A stretch of DNA of 64,000 bases from positions 4,898,001 through 4,962,000 of the forward strand of contig NZ_CP089312.1 of assembly GCF_021545335.1 (NCBI RefSeq). The letters run 5' to 3'. The translations under genes were made by a program, and so were the position numbers. This document shows positions 8,562-17,446 of this stretch, piece by piece. Below the pieces are notes generated by a model. It did no database searches, was not told the origin of the DNA, and saw only the letters and a list, made by a program, of their open reading frames with translations. The DNA comes from Streptomyces sp. GQFP (lineage in GTDB: Bacteria; Actinomycetota; Actinomycetes; Streptomycetales; Streptomycetaceae). The first letter of the stretch is position 1. Each line of letters begins with the position of its first letter.

Positions 8562-9502
8562 GCCGCCACCGCCCCGGCGCCGTACGCCTGGCCCTGGACC
8601 TGGGCGGTGGGGGTGATCAGGGGTGGTGCCTCGGGTGAGCGGAGGTAGGCGAGCAGGAGTTCCTCCATGTTCGGGGCGTCCGTCTCCCAGGGGCCGGTGA
8701 CCGGGCCCTCGGGGCGGATGAGCGCGGTGAACTGCCGTCCGCTGGTCCGGGATTCGACGAGGGTGTGCTGCGCGAGGCCGGCGGGCACGCCGTCGCCCTC
8801 CTTGGCCCCCGTGACCAGGGTGTGCACGGACATCAGCTCGTCCACGTCACCGGCGAGGCGTACTCCGCCGCCGGAGACGACGACGAGGTAGTCGCACACG
8901 TTCTCCAGTTCGGCGAGGACGTGGGTGGACATCAGGACGGTCGTACCGCGCTCGGCGGCCTCCGCGAGGAGCGTGCCCATGAGTTCGTGGCGCACGACCG
9001 GGTCGAGGTCCGACATCGGCTCGTCGAGGAGCAGCAGGTCGGGGCGCTTGCCGAAGGCGAGGGCGATGGCGACGCGGGTGCGCTGGCCGCCGGAGAGGGT
9101 GTTGATCCTCGCCTCGAAGGGGACGTTGCCCGCGCGGACGATGTCCTCGGCGGCGCGCTGGTCCCAGCCCGGGTTCAGCTCACGCCCCAGCCGCAGGGTC
9201 TCCGCCACGGTGAAGCGGCGGAACAGGGGCTTCTCCTGGGCGAGGAAGGCGGTGCGCCGACCGGACTCGACCGAGCCCGGCGCCTCGCCGAACAGGCTGA
9301 TCGAGCCGTTCGTCGGCTGCAGGACATGGGCCGCGATGCTCAGCAGCGTGGTCTTGCCGGCCCCGTTGGGTCCGACCAGCCCGCAGATCCGGCCCGCCGG
9401 GAGCCGGAAGGAACAGTCCCGCAGCGCCCAGCCCCGCCGGTAGCGCATCCCCAGTCCGTACGCCTCAAGCGCCGGCTCCCCCGCGTACATACCGTCACTC
9501 AC
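8558..9502 (-). CDS. ABC transporter ATP-binding protein
   Basis: A 314-residue ATPase starting at GTG 9502. It has Walker A GPNGAGKTT (about residues 43-51), signature LSGGQRTRVAIA, Walker B LLLLDEPMSDLD and the switch histidine in MSTHVLAELE. The C-terminal 90 residues after the nucleotide-binding domain are an accessory region. It energises the permease encoded immediately downstream. Its start overlaps the GntR gene by 8 bp, so regulator, ATPase and permease form one coupled operon of the YtrA-regulated type, often linked to cell-envelope or antibiotic stress in Gram-positive bacteria. Confidence 0.93.
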   Translation of the reverse strand: MSDGMYAGEPALEAYGLGMRYRRGWALRDCSFRLPAGRICGLVGPNGAGKTTLLSIAAHVLQPTNGSISLFGEAPGSVESGRRTAFLAQEKPLFRRFTVAETLRLGRELNPGWDQRAAEDIVRAGNVPFEARINTLSGGQRTRVAIALAFGKRPDLLLLDEPMSDLDPVVRHELMGTLLAEAAERGTTVLMSTHVLAELENVCDYLVVVSGGGVRLAGDVDELMSVHTLVTGAKEGDGVPAGLAQHTLVESRTSGRQFTALIRPEGPVTGPWETDAPNMEELLLAYLRSPEAPPLITPTAQVQGQAYGAGAVAA

Positions 9503-9992
9503 CTGTGCTCCTAGTTGTCGTGGCCCCCGTGGACCCCGTCGTCATGGACCCCGTTGTGGTGGACCCCGGTGTCGAGGCCCCCGCCGCCGGCGTGTTCCCG
9601 GCGGCGTACTGCTTCTCCATCGCCGACGTGACCAGTGCGGCCACGTCCTCCTGCTCCAGACCGGCCCCGGCCGCCTTCGACATCCAGGCCACCAGCTCCC
9701 CGTACAGCGGAGAGTCGGTGCCCGCCGAGGGGCGGGCCAGCGTGCGGCGTACGAAGGTGCCCTGGCCGGGTCGCGGTTCGACCAGACCCTCGCGCTCCAG
9801 CTCGCGGTACGCCTTGAGGGTGGTGTTCGGGTTGACCGCGCTGATCTCGGCGACTTCCTTGGCGGTCGGCAGCCGGTCGCCCGGCACCAGAACGCCCATC
9901 CGCAGGGCCTGCTTGGTCTGCTGCACGATCTGCTGGAAGGCGGGGACCCCGCTCCGCCTGTCGATGCGGTACTCCACGATCACCACCACCAT
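9495..9992 (-). CDS. GntR/YtrA-family transcriptional regulator
   Basis: A 165-residue regulator: winged helix-turn-helix at residues about 10-80 (YRIDRRSGVPAFQQIVQQ, DRLPTAKEVAEISAVNPNTT, GLVEPRPGQGTFV), then a short helical YtrA-type region and a low-complexity tail (GSTTTGSMTTGSTG repeats). It lacks the large ligand domain of classical GntR proteins. The likely operator, a 9-bp inverted repeat, covers the ATG at 9992 and adjacent leader, so the gene probably represses its own operon. A perfect TTGACA on the minus strand at 10045-10040 would place the transcript start close to the ATG, giving a short or leaderless message. GTG 9977 is an alternative start. Confidence 0.88.
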   Translation of the reverse strand: MVVVIVEYRIDRRSGVPAFQQIVQQTKQALRMGVLVPGDRLPTAKEVAEISAVNPNTTLKAYRELEREGLVEPRPGQGTFVRRTLARPSAGTDSPLYGELVAWMSKAAGAGLEQEDVAALVTSAMEKQYAAGNTPAAGASTPGSTTTGSMTTGSTGATTTRSTGE

Positions 9993-10014
9993 TCCACTAC
10001 TTGATTAGTGGAAT
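9991..10014. promoter_or_regulatory. GntR operator: 9-bp inverted repeat over the start codon
   Basis: ATTCCACTA - CTTGAT - TAGTGGAAT, a perfect inverted repeat with a 6-base spacer. It spans the ATG of the minus-strand regulator and lies just downstream of a TTGACA -35-like box at 10045-10040. A dimeric GntR regulator bound here would block its own promoter. Confidence 0.75.
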
Positions 10015-10083
10015 GATGATGGAGGGGTTGACGGGCGCTTGTCAACGGGGGCCGGGAGAACGGCGCGCCGTGGGCGACGCAAA

Positions 10084-10122
10084 AGGGGCCCGCCGGCCGC
10101 TGTGTGCGGCCGACGGACCCCT
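10084..10122 (-). terminator. terminator after the CU044_5270-like gene
   Basis: Long G/C stem with two mismatches around a TGTGT loop (CGGCCGC / GCGGCCG core, flanked by AGGGG / CCCCT). Read on the minus strand it follows the stop at 10151 and is followed by T-residues complementary to AAAA at 10081. It also separates this operon from the GntR promoter. Confidence 0.7.
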
Positions 10123-10150
10123 GTCGTTCGGGCTCGTCCGGGTCTTGTGC

Positions 10151-11152
10151 CTACGGGGCTTTCCAGACGGATTCCAGAACCAGATAGGTGATCGTGAGGT
10201 AGGCCGTGCCGTCCGCCGGGCCCCCGAGAATGAAGTTCTTCCGCTCCAGCGGTATGGCGGTCCTCGGGTCGATGACGATGCGGGTGCGCCTGTCCTCGGA
10301 GTCGTATTCGATCGCCACTCCGGCCCGCCCGGCGCCGTCCTTCACCGGACCGACGAGGCGGACGTAGGGCAGTTCGGCGAGGACTTCGTAGAGTGCCGAG
10401 CGCACCTCGGGGCTCACTCGGTCCACAAGCAGTTGGACGATGCCGTTGAACACCGCCTCGTCCTTGGGAGTGGCCGGGTTGCCGCTCTCCAGAAAGGTCC
10501 TGAGGGCGCCCGGCTCGGTCGGCAGGTCGGCGAGGTCGTCCCACTTGACCTCCATGCCGGCAACCTGCACCGACATCTGCGCGCCGGGTTCCTTTCCGAC
10601 CCCGGTCCGCAGGTACTCACCCTTCGAGGTCTCGACGATCACTCCCGAGCGGCTGGTCCAGGACGTGGTCGTGGTCGGGCCGAGGTCCATGCCCGGTGCC
10701 GGCCTGATGGGGGCCCCTCCCGTCTCGTTCACCATGCGGTGGACGCTCCTCGCGCGCACCTTCCAGTACGGCGCGTTCGTGCTCGGAGCCTCCGCCGCCG
10801 TGTCCGCCACCCCGTGGAGGAACGACGCCGCGTTCGCGCCCGCCGCCGGCGGGGTGTCGCCGAAGGGGATCGTCGGTACGGCGATCGCGCCGGCGACGAC
10901 GGCCGCGACGGCGGCGGCCGAGAGCAGGACGCGGCTGCGCCGCGTGCTGGCGAAGCGCCGCCGGGGCCACTTGCTGTCCGTCGCGGCACCCTCGCCGGCG
11001 GCGGCCAGACGTACGGCGGCCAGGGCCGCGTCGATCGTTCCGGTGGCGGGCGGGGCGACTTCGCCGGCGGCGACCAGGATGTCCGCGCCGGGGAAGTCGA
11101 GGGCGTCGAAGTCGTCGAGGGCGTCGAGAACCTCGTGCTGCTGCTCGTTCAT
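10151..11152 (-). CDS. CU044_5270-type membrane protein, probable sigma-factor partner
   Basis: 333 residues from ATG 11152, whose ATGA overlaps the stop of the ECF sigma gene. Residues 1-70 are cytoplasmic (DALDDFDALDFPGADILVAA), one membrane segment follows at about 76-96 (VLLSAAAVAAVVAGAIAVPT), and the rest is an extracytoplasmic domain with the CU044_5270 layout (APYWKVRARSVHRMVNET, EYLRTGVGKEPGA, ending ITYLVLESVWK). Proteins of this family are regularly encoded behind actinobacterial ECF sigma factors and are thought to act as membrane regulators. The topology and coupling support an anti-sigma-like role, which is inferred. The signal sensed is unknown. Confidence 0.8.
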   Translation of the reverse strand: MNEQQHEVLDALDDFDALDFPGADILVAAGEVAPPATGTIDAALAAVRLAAAGEGAATDSKWPRRRFASTRRSRVLLSAAAVAAVVAGAIAVPTIPFGDTPPAAGANAASFLHGVADTAAEAPSTNAPYWKVRARSVHRMVNETGGAPIRPAPGMDLGPTTTTSWTSRSGVIVETSKGEYLRTGVGKEPGAQMSVQVAGMEVKWDDLADLPTEPGALRTFLESGNPATPKDEAVFNGIVQLLVDRVSPEVRSALYEVLAELPYVRLVGPVKDGAGRAGVAIEYDSEDRRTRIVIDPRTAIPLERKNFILGGPADGTAYLTITYLVLESVWKAP

Positions 11153-11844
11153 GCGGGATCTCCTGTCGGACGGAGTACGGACGTACAGGCGGGCGTACGG
11201 GCGGAGGGCGAGGCGGACGTGCCGGACGCGTGTGCCGCGCGGTCCGGGTCGAGTGCCTCGCGCAGCCTGCTGCGGGCCCGGTGCAGCCGGGAGCGGGCCG
11301 TGCCCGGAGGTATCCCGAGCACCGCCGCCGCCTCCGTCGGGGTCAGCTGCTCCCAGGCCACAAGGAGCAGCAACTCCCGCTCCACATGCGGGAGTCCGGC
11401 CAGCGTCCCGCGTACCAGCGGGGCGAGTGCGGCGGCGTCGAGCCGCTGGTCCACCGCGTGCCACGGGTCGGCGTCCACGACGGACGCCGTACGCCCGAAC
11501 CGCTCCGGCTCCGCCTCCGGACGCTCCCGCGCGCTGTCTCTCCAGTGGGCGGCCAGGACGTTGCGGGCCACGCCGAACAGCCAGGTGCGGAGCGTGCCCT
11601 TGGCGCTGTCGAAGGTCAGGCGGCTCGTGTAGGCCTGGAGCCAGACCTCGGAGAGCAGATCGTCGGCCGCGGCGGGCGCCCGCCGCGCGAAGTAGCCGTG
11701 GAGCGCCACCGAATGCCGGGCGACCAACGGCTCGAACGCCGCGGGATCCCGCGCGGAACGGGCGAACAGCTCCCCCTCGTCCGCTGGTTCACCGTCTGGC
11801 GCACCGCTCTCCGGTGCCGGTTGCCGTGTCGATGCCCGCCACAT
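11149..11844 (-). CDS. ECF RNA polymerase sigma factor
   Basis: 231 residues from ATG 11844, chosen because GGGGG lies 5 bases upstream; a farther upstream frame lacks a ribosome site. Region 2 is at about 35-100 (LVARHSVALHGYFARRAP, DDLLSEVWLQAY, GTLRTWLFGVARNVLAAHWR). Region 4 is at about 150-205 (LPHVERELLLLVAWEQLTPT, GIPPGTARSRLHRARSRL). It would direct polymerase to a small regulon that probably includes its own promoter. The downstream CU044_5270-type membrane gene overlaps its stop. A Ser/Thr-rich C-terminal tail of about 30 residues is unusual but common in Streptomyces. Confidence 0.92.
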   Translation of the reverse strand: MWRASTRQPAPESGAPDGEPADEGELFARSARDPAAFEPLVARHSVALHGYFARRAPAAADDLLSEVWLQAYTSRLTFDSAKGTLRTWLFGVARNVLAAHWRDSARERPEAEPERFGRTASVVDADPWHAVDQRLDAAALAPLVRGTLAGLPHVERELLLLVAWEQLTPTEAAAVLGIPPGTARSRLHRARSRLREALDPDRAAHASGTSASPSARTPACTSVLRPTGDPA

Positions 11845-12322
11845 GAAGACCCCCTTCCGTGACCGTGCCACACGGTCACACCCTCTACTTGTCGGGCGGG
11901 GCACCGAGCGTTCGGCCTCGGCGGTGGATCACCTTCTCCATCGGACCGTTTTCATCACCGCACCCTCCTATCGGACCCTCCCACCACCACACCCCCATCA
12001 CCACTTCCGCACCGGAAACCTGATTTTTCGCCAAGTACGACGCATCCGGCCGGATCCTTGCGTTGTTGCGGACGGTCGTTCGAGTGGCGGCGCTGACCTG
12101 AGGGTCCGCTGTGGAACCTCAGCTCCGGGCGGGCGGCTCGGGGGTTTGCGGGCGGGGGTCGTACGGGCAGGGATTCCGGGCCACCGGACCGTTTACGTGC
12201 CCATACATGAATTACCGGTCGGTACACCCGATATGGCGTGATCCGCTCAGGCCAGAACTTCGCTCTGTCACCATCAACGCCATCGCAAAACCAGGGGTCC
12301 GGAACGCGGCGGGGGGCGTGCC
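11845..12322. other. divergent intergenic region, 478 bp
   Basis: Lies between the minus-strand sigma operon and the plus-strand island beginning with the Crp/Fnr gene, so promoters for both should be here. It is less GC-rich than its surroundings in 11930-12110. I see no convincing coding frame, RNA gene or long inverted repeat. Confidence 0.5.
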
Positions 12323-13027
12323 ATGGGACTGCTAGGCAATGAGCTGGCGTTCGCGCAGTCGCTGACCGCCCAGGAGCGCGAGGGCGTCATGGCCCTCGGC
12401 AACCCGAAGCACTTCGCGGCCGACACCCATCTCCTCACCGAGGGCGACCGATCCAGCCACGTCCTGATACTCGTCAAGGGCTGGGTGACCGTCTCCGTCG
12501 CGACGGACCGGGGCGCCACCCGGCTGATACTCGGACTGCGCGGCCCCGGTGAACTCCTCGGCGAGATGGCCGCGTTGGACCCGCATCCGCGCAGCGCGAC
12601 CGTACGGGCGCTGGGGCCGACCGAGGCCCAGGTCATCTCGGGGGACGCGTTCCGCAGGTTCCTCGCCGAGCATCCCCGGGTGAGCGGGCTGGTGATACGC
12701 CAGCTCACCTTCCGGCTCCGCAGCGCCGACCAGGAACGGTCCGCGCTCGCCTCCCTCACCGTGCTCCAGCGCCTGGCCGGCCGGCTCACCGAACTGTCGG
12801 GGTCGGGCGGCGCGCCCCGCTCCCCGTACGTCCCCGCCGGATCCTCGGTCGTACAGCTCGCCCAGGACGAGCTGGCCGCGAGCATAGGGGCCACCCGGGA
12901 AGCCGTCGCCAAGAGCCTGCGGCTGCTGCGCACCCAGCAGATAGTGCGGACCGGCAACCGTGTCGTGGAAATCCTCGACCCCGAGTTGCTCGCCCTCCTC
13001 GCCGACGGGCACGCGGAGAGCGCGTAA
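12323..13027 (+). CDS. Crp/Fnr family regulator with intact cyclic-nucleotide cassette
   Basis: 234 residues from ATG 12323. An N-terminal cyclic-nucleotide-binding beta-barrel (about 20-125) contains GELLGEMAALDPHPRSATV. Glu81, Arg90 and Ser91 occupy the positions that in E. coli CRP contact the ribose and cyclic phosphate, so ligand binding looks retained. A dimerisation helix (about 125-155) precedes a winged helix-turn-helix (180-210; QLAQDELAASIGATREAVAK). No Fe-S cysteines are present, so this is not an FNR-type oxygen sensor. A class III cyclase-like gene begins 105 bp downstream, which makes it a candidate cytoplasmic receptor for that enzyme's product. Target genes are unknown. Confidence 0.9.
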   Translation: MGLLGNELAFAQSLTAQEREGVMALGNPKHFAADTHLLTEGDRSSHVLILVKGWVTVSVATDRGATRLILGLRGPGELLGEMAALDPHPRSATVRALGPTEAQVISGDAFRRFLAEHPRVSGLVIRQLTFRLRSADQERSALASLTVLQRLAGRLTELSGSGGAPRSPYVPAGSSVVQLAQDELAASIGATREAVAKSLRLLRTQQIVRTGNRVVEILDPELLALLADGHAESA

Positions 13028-13132
13028 ATCTCCGGCCCGCCGTGTGTAAACGGCTACAGACGGCCCTCGTCCCGGGCCCGAATCTGAAGGGGCGACCGAA
13101 CGACGATCGAACAGCACCAAAGGGGGCACGGG

Positions 13133-13852
13133 GTGGACGACCGCGACGCCATGGATCTCTCCGAAGCGCGCTACGAGTTGGTGATCAGCGTCGACGCCCG
13201 GCGTTCCGGGCAGTACGACGACATCGACAGGCCGCGGATGCGCGCCCGGATATACCGGGTCGTGGAGACGGCGTTCACCCACGCCAAGGTGGCCCGGGAC
13301 GCCGTACACATGGAGGACCGCGGCGACGGCGTCCTGCTCTCGGTGTCCGCGCGGATCCCGGTGACCCGGCTGCTCGGGCTGTGGACGGTCGAGCTGCACG
13401 AGAACCTGCGCGACGAGAACCGCGCCCTGAAGGTGCCGCTGGGGCTGCGGATCGGCATGCACGTCGGTCCCGTACGGCATGACCCCCACGGGATCAGCGG
13501 ACGCGCCGTCGACCTGGCCTGCCGCCTCGCCGACTCCGCCGCCGCCCGTGAACTCCTCGACGCCGAGGGCGCCGACCTGGTCCTGGTGACCTCGAACTCC
13601 CTGTACGAGGACGTGGTGCGCGGCGGCGGCAAGTTCATCGAGCCGGAGCGCTACACCTCGGCCCGGCTCACCCTCAAGGAGGGCGAGACGACGGCCTGGT
13701 TCCACCTGCCGGGCAGAGCGGCGGCCGGCTCCCCCCGTACACCCGCCTCGGTGGACCACTCCGACAGCACCTACTCCGCGGGGCGCGACATCTCCGTGAT
13801 CGACGGCAGCACCTTCAACGGAAACGTGCGCATCGGCGGTGACCACAAGTGA
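13133..13852 (+). CDS. class III nucleotide cyclase-like protein
   Basis: 239 residues from GTG 13133. It has the fold markers of a class III cyclase homology domain: first strand LVISVDARRSG with Asp21, the MEDRGDGVLLSV hairpin with Asp65 (second metal position), GLRIGMHVGPV (104-114), and GRAVDLACRL with Arg131 at the transition-state position. Asp127 replaces the usual Asn. A conserved C-terminal part (SLYEDVVRGGG, EGETTAWFHLPG) and a short tail, AGRDISVIDGSTFNGNVRIG, follow. Such proteins are frequent in Streptomyces near predicted conflict systems. With a Pycsar-effector-like gene in the same operon, a role in making a cyclic-nucleotide alarm signal is plausible; activity and base specificity are not shown. 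The stop overlaps the next start (GTGA). Confidence 0.75.
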   Translation: MDDRDAMDLSEARYELVISVDARRSGQYDDIDRPRMRARIYRVVETAFTHAKVARDAVHMEDRGDGVLLSVSARIPVTRLLGLWTVELHENLRDENRALKVPLGLRIGMHVGPVRHDPHGISGRAVDLACRLADSAAARELLDAEGADLVLVTSNSLYEDVVRGGGKFIEPERYTSARLTLKEGETTAWFHLPGRAAAGSPRTPASVDHSDSTYSAGRDISVIDGSTFNGNVRIGGDHK

Positions 13853-16302
13853 GCGACGACGACCCGCAGCCGGACGACACCCCCGAGCCCGACCAGCCCG
13901 AGAACAAGGAAGACAAAGAAGAAAAAGAAAACAAAGAGGACAGCGACCGGGACGAGAAGGAGAAGGAAAAAGAGAAGGAACGGGAACTCGCCGCCGAGCG
14001 GTTCAAGGAGTACACCCGCGCCCCCTTCGCCGAGGAGCAGGGCGAGGACGCCCCCACCGACCTCGCCGCCGCCTCCCGTACGCGCCGCGCCACCCGGACC
14101 CTGTTCGAGGCCGGCCGCGACCTCACCAGCGTCGACCGCTCCTTCATCAGCAGCGCCCACTTCGGCGACATCTTCCTCGGCACCGACACCCGCCTGCGCG
14201 GCCCCGCCCTGCGCAGCGGTCCCGTGCCCGAGGACGAGCTGCGCAGGCTCCGCCGCGCGCACGTGGTCCCCGACGGTTACGTACGGCTGCGCAACGCGCT
14301 GAACGCCCGCAGTCTGCTGGTGCTCGGCGCCGCCCCGGGCACCGGACGTACGAGCACGGCGCTCTCCCTGCTCGCCGAGGTCACCGCCGGATCGGGCGTG
14401 CGCCGCGTCGACCCGGACGGCGGGATCCGCCGGCTGGCCGCCCAGTTGGGCAGCGGCGACGAGTTCCCGCCCGGCACCGGCTATCTGCTGGAACTGTCCC
14501 TCACCCGGCCCGGCGTACTGCCCCCGGACGACATGGACCTGGACGAACTGGCCACCGCCCTGGCCCGGTTCGAGTCCTTCGCGGTGCTCGTCGTCACCGT
14601 CGGCTCGACGGCGGGCCCGCTGCTCGCCGGGCGTTACGGCATGCTCTGCCCGCCCGCGCCCACCCAGGAACTGCTCACCACCCGGCTGCGGGAACGGCTG
14701 GAGGAACGGCTGGGGCAACGGATAAAGGACCATGTCGCCGCCGCCCCCGAAAGCGCCCTCAGCATGGAGCAACTCCTCGCCCGCGCCCAGGAGTTGGCCG
14801 AGCGGGCAGAGGTCGTGGACGCGGTCGGGCTGAAGGACCTGCGCCCCGCCGAGGCCGAACTCCTCGCCTCCCTGCTGGCCGGGCGGCTGCTGGGCGATCT
14901 GTCGTACGAGGAGTTGCTGGCCGGCTGTCGCAGCCTCGCCGCCGAGCAGGCCCAGGAGTGGTTCACCGGGGTGGACCGGGCGCTCACCGCACCGGCCGAC
15001 AGCAAGAAGGAGGGCGCGGGGAGCGACCAACGGCCGGGCACCGCCGCCCTGTTCCACCCCGTGGCGTTCCGGATCGCGCTCGCCGTGCTCGGCGGGGCCT
15101 CGCACAGCGCGGTGGCCTCCGCCGCCCATCTGCTGACCTGGGAACTGTCCGTCCAGTGCGACCCCGACCACACCCCGGCCCGCCCCCTGTTCTGCGACGA
15201 CCCGGTGGCCGACCTGGCCCTCTCGCGCGCCGAACTCACCGACGGCGAGGTCGAGGTGGCGGGTGCGGAGGTCGCGGCCCGGCTGATCTGGTACCGGGGC
15301 GGCGCCCTGCCGTCGGCGGTGCTGGCCGAGCTGTGGGACCGGCACTTCCCGGTGCGCGCGCCGGTCGTGCGCTGGCTGCGGCTGCTGGCCGACGACCAGC
15401 GGCCCCAGGTGTGGGTGCGCGCGGCGGTCGCCGCCGGGGAGCTGTGCGTACGGGACTTCGACCACGGGTTCGCCGAACTGGTCCGGCCGCTCGCCGAGGG
15501 CACCGCCCACCGCAGGCTGTTCGCGGCCACGATGCTGGACCAGGCGGCCGGTCACCCCTCGCACCGCAAGGCCGTACGGAAACTGGTCGAGGACTGGAGC
15601 AGGTCGGCGACCTGGACCCAGCGTTCGACGGCGGCGGCGGCGCTGGGCTACGGCAACTGCGCGGACACCGTCGACGACGCCCTGGACGCCCTCGCCCGGA
15701 TCGGGATCCGCGAGGACGCGGAGCAGTCGCTGCGGGCCGCCGCCGCGTTCAACGTCGTACGGCTGCTGGCGCTGCCGGACAGCGAGCGGACCGCGAAGGT
15801 GCTGCGGCGGATGGCCGACTGGACCCAGCACAAGCGCGAGGGCTATCAGACCCTCGGGCTCGCGGCCACGATCTGGCTGGCCGAGACCCGGGTGGACAAG
15901 CTGCTGATCGACGAGCCGGAGCCCGCGCTCGGCGAACGCGGCGACTGGCCGCTGGCCCTCGCCCTGGTCGCCGCGCGACCCGAACTCGCCCTGCCCATCG
16001 CGGACCTGCTGTGGACCGCGCTCAACACGGCCCGCTCGAAGGACGTCGCCATGGACGCGCTGGAGCGCATGCTGCGCACCGCCGTCCGCAAGAAGGGCGA
16101 CGAGTGGACCCGGCCGGGGCTGGCGGCGCTGCTGCCCGCGCTGGCCGCCGAGGAACCCGACCGGCGGCGGCTGGACTGGCTGCTGCGCCGAATGATGAAC
16201 GATCCGGACGATCCGCTGCCCGACGCCCGGGCGCGCTCCCTGTGGCGGCTCGCCACAGGCCGGCGGACCCGGAGCGGCCAGGAGGAGAGAAGCCATGGCT
16301 GA
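13849..16302 (+). CDS. large P-loop / helical-repeat protein of the cyclase operon
   Basis: 817 residues from GTG 13849. Residues 1-50 are a highly charged Glu/Lys/Asp tail. A P-loop-like motif GAAPGTGRTST (160-170) has Arg167 where Walker A normally has Lys, and no clear Walker B acid follows the hydrophobic strand FAVLVVTVGS, so ATP hydrolysis may be lost. Residues about 400-800 are helical repeats of HEAT character (VRAAVAAGELCVRDF, RSTAAAALGYGNCADTVDDA, LRAAAAFNVVRLLALPD). The layout suggests a STAND-like scaffold or sensor. It overlaps the cyclase gene by 4 bp and the SPFH-like gene by 8 bp, so all are made together. No catalytic effector domain is visible. Confidence 0.7.
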   Translation: MSDDDPQPDDTPEPDQPENKEDKEEKENKEDSDRDEKEKEKEKERELAAERFKEYTRAPFAEEQGEDAPTDLAAASRTRRATRTLFEAGRDLTSVDRSFISSAHFGDIFLGTDTRLRGPALRSGPVPEDELRRLRRAHVVPDGYVRLRNALNARSLLVLGAAPGTGRTSTALSLLAEVTAGSGVRRVDPDGGIRRLAAQLGSGDEFPPGTGYLLELSLTRPGVLPPDDMDLDELATALARFESFAVLVVTVGSTAGPLLAGRYGMLCPPAPTQELLTTRLRERLEERLGQRIKDHVAAAPESALSMEQLLARAQELAERAEVVDAVGLKDLRPAEAELLASLLAGRLLGDLSYEELLAGCRSLAAEQAQEWFTGVDRALTAPADSKKEGAGSDQRPGTAALFHPVAFRIALAVLGGASHSAVASAAHLLTWELSVQCDPDHTPARPLFCDDPVADLALSRAELTDGEVEVAGAEVAARLIWYRGGALPSAVLAELWDRHFPVRAPVVRWLRLLADDQRPQVWVRAAVAAGELCVRDFDHGFAELVRPLAEGTAHRRLFAATMLDQAAGHPSHRKAVRKLVEDWSRSATWTQRSTAAAALGYGNCADTVDDALDALARIGIREDAEQSLRAAAAFNVVRLLALPDSERTAKVLRRMADWTQHKREGYQTLGLAATIWLAETRVDKLLIDEPEPALGERGDWPLALALVAARPELALPIADLLWTALNTARSKDVAMDALERMLRTAVRKKGDEWTRPGLAALLPALAAEEPDRRRLDWLLRRMMNDPDDPLPDARARSLWRLATGRRTRSGQEERSHG

Positions 16303-17446
16303 GAACGACGAGGCCCGGGCGCGGGCCCGGGCCCAGGAGCGGCTGCGGGCGCGCAGAGCCGCCGCCGGTCCGGCGGGTCCGTTCCTGAAGGAGTACCCGC
16401 CGACCGCCGCCCAGCCGCCGATCAGCGCGCAGACGGCGCTGGTGCGCTTCTACCGCAACGGCGGCTACAGCGTGATCACCGTGACCGGCACCCGGCACGT
16501 GGACAAGCCGGTGCTGGCCCGGCCGCACACCGTCTGCGAGATCGCGCTCGGCACCTACCAGACGCCGCTGGAGATCGAGTTGCCGGCCGCCGGCGGCACC
16601 AGTTTCTTCAAGGCCGAGGTGGACATCCACTGGACGGTCGACGACCCGCATCTGGCCGCCGTCCAGGTCGTGACGGACATCGCCAAGCGGCTCACCGCCC
16701 CCATCCTGGAGCGGCTGCACGAGGTCACCTCGACCTACCGCGTGCACGAGGCCGAGCAGGCCAACCGGGCCATCACCCGGGAGTGCACGGGCGGACGCTG
16801 GGGCGAACTGGGCACCGAACTCGGCCTGAAGGTACGGCTGTACGTCCGGCTGCGCGTCGACGACCGGGCCATCGAGCACATGAACGGCATCCGGGACGCG
16901 CACGCCTCCGCCGAGGTGACGAAGGTGCACCAGGAGCGGTTCCGGGCCATGCTGCAGGGCGGGGAACTGGAGCAGCTCACGTACATGCTGGCGGCCGAGC
17001 CGACCGAGGCCAAGGACTTCCTGGAGAAGATCCGCCAGGAGGGCCGGCAGGACGAACGGGAGCGTGTCGACCGGCTGTTCGACATGGTCGAGAGCGGTCA
17101 GATCCAGTCCAACGACGTCGAGGCGCAGGCGCTCAGTCTGCTCAACCGGGGGCGGATGGGCGGGGTCCAGGGGCCCATCGGCTCGCTGCCCGCCCGCCGG
17201 AACGGCCGGAACGGCAGGCCCACTCCCGAGCTGGAGTCGTCCTCCGCCGAACCGTTCACTCCGGACTGGGTGTCGGACGATCCTCCCGCCCGCGCCCGCC
17301 GTAGGCCTGGAGACACCCACGATCCGTACGCCGACGACGACTCCGCCCCGGAGCCGCCGCGCCGCAAGCGCCCCCGCGACGACGGCTGGGACTGGGCGGA
17401 CGCGGACGGAAGCGACGACGCAGACGGGGCCAGGGACACCCGATGA
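16295..17446 (+). CDS. SPFH/band 7-like protein
   Basis: 383 residues from ATG 16295. Residues about 45-260 resemble a band 7 domain without a membrane anchor: FYRNGGYSVITVTGTRHVDK, an FKAEVDIHWTVDDPHLA strand, then ERLHEVTSTYRVHEAEQANR and a helical KVHQERFRAMLQGGELEQ segment. The C-terminal 120 residues are acidic and disordered (DSAPEPPRRKRPRDDGWDW). Band 7 proteins oligomerise and organise membrane microdomains. Here one could cluster the membrane protein encoded next, with which it overlaps (ATGA). Assignment is by pattern and moderately secure. Confidence 0.65.
   Translation: MAENDEARARARAQERLRARRAAAGPAGPFLKEYPPTAAQPPISAQTALVRFYRNGGYSVITVTGTRHVDKPVLARPHTVCEIALGTYQTPLEIELPAAGGTSFFKAEVDIHWTVDDPHLAAVQVVTDIAKRLTAPILERLHEVTSTYRVHEAEQANRAITRECTGGRWGELGTELGLKVRLYVRLRVDDRAIEHMNGIRDAHASAEVTKVHQERFRAMLQGGELEQLTYMLAAEPTEAKDFLEKIRQEGRQDERERVDRLFDMVESGQIQSNDVEAQALSLLNRGRMGGVQGPIGSLPARRNGRNGRPTPELESSSAEPFTPDWVSDDPPARARRRPGDTHDPYADDDSAPEPPRRKRPRDDGWDWADADGSDDADGARDTR

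Noticed and set aside
4146..8648. A 1500-codon plus-strand open frame opposite the subtilase and ABC genes
   Set aside because: It is an antisense shadow of high-GC codon bias: Arg/Gly/Val rich, no ribosome site, and the minus-strand genes carry complete catalytic motifs.
13771..16296. An 841-codon minus-strand frame opposite the P-loop/helical-repeat gene
   Set aside because: Antisense shadow without protein character; the plus-strand genes have overlaps and motifs.
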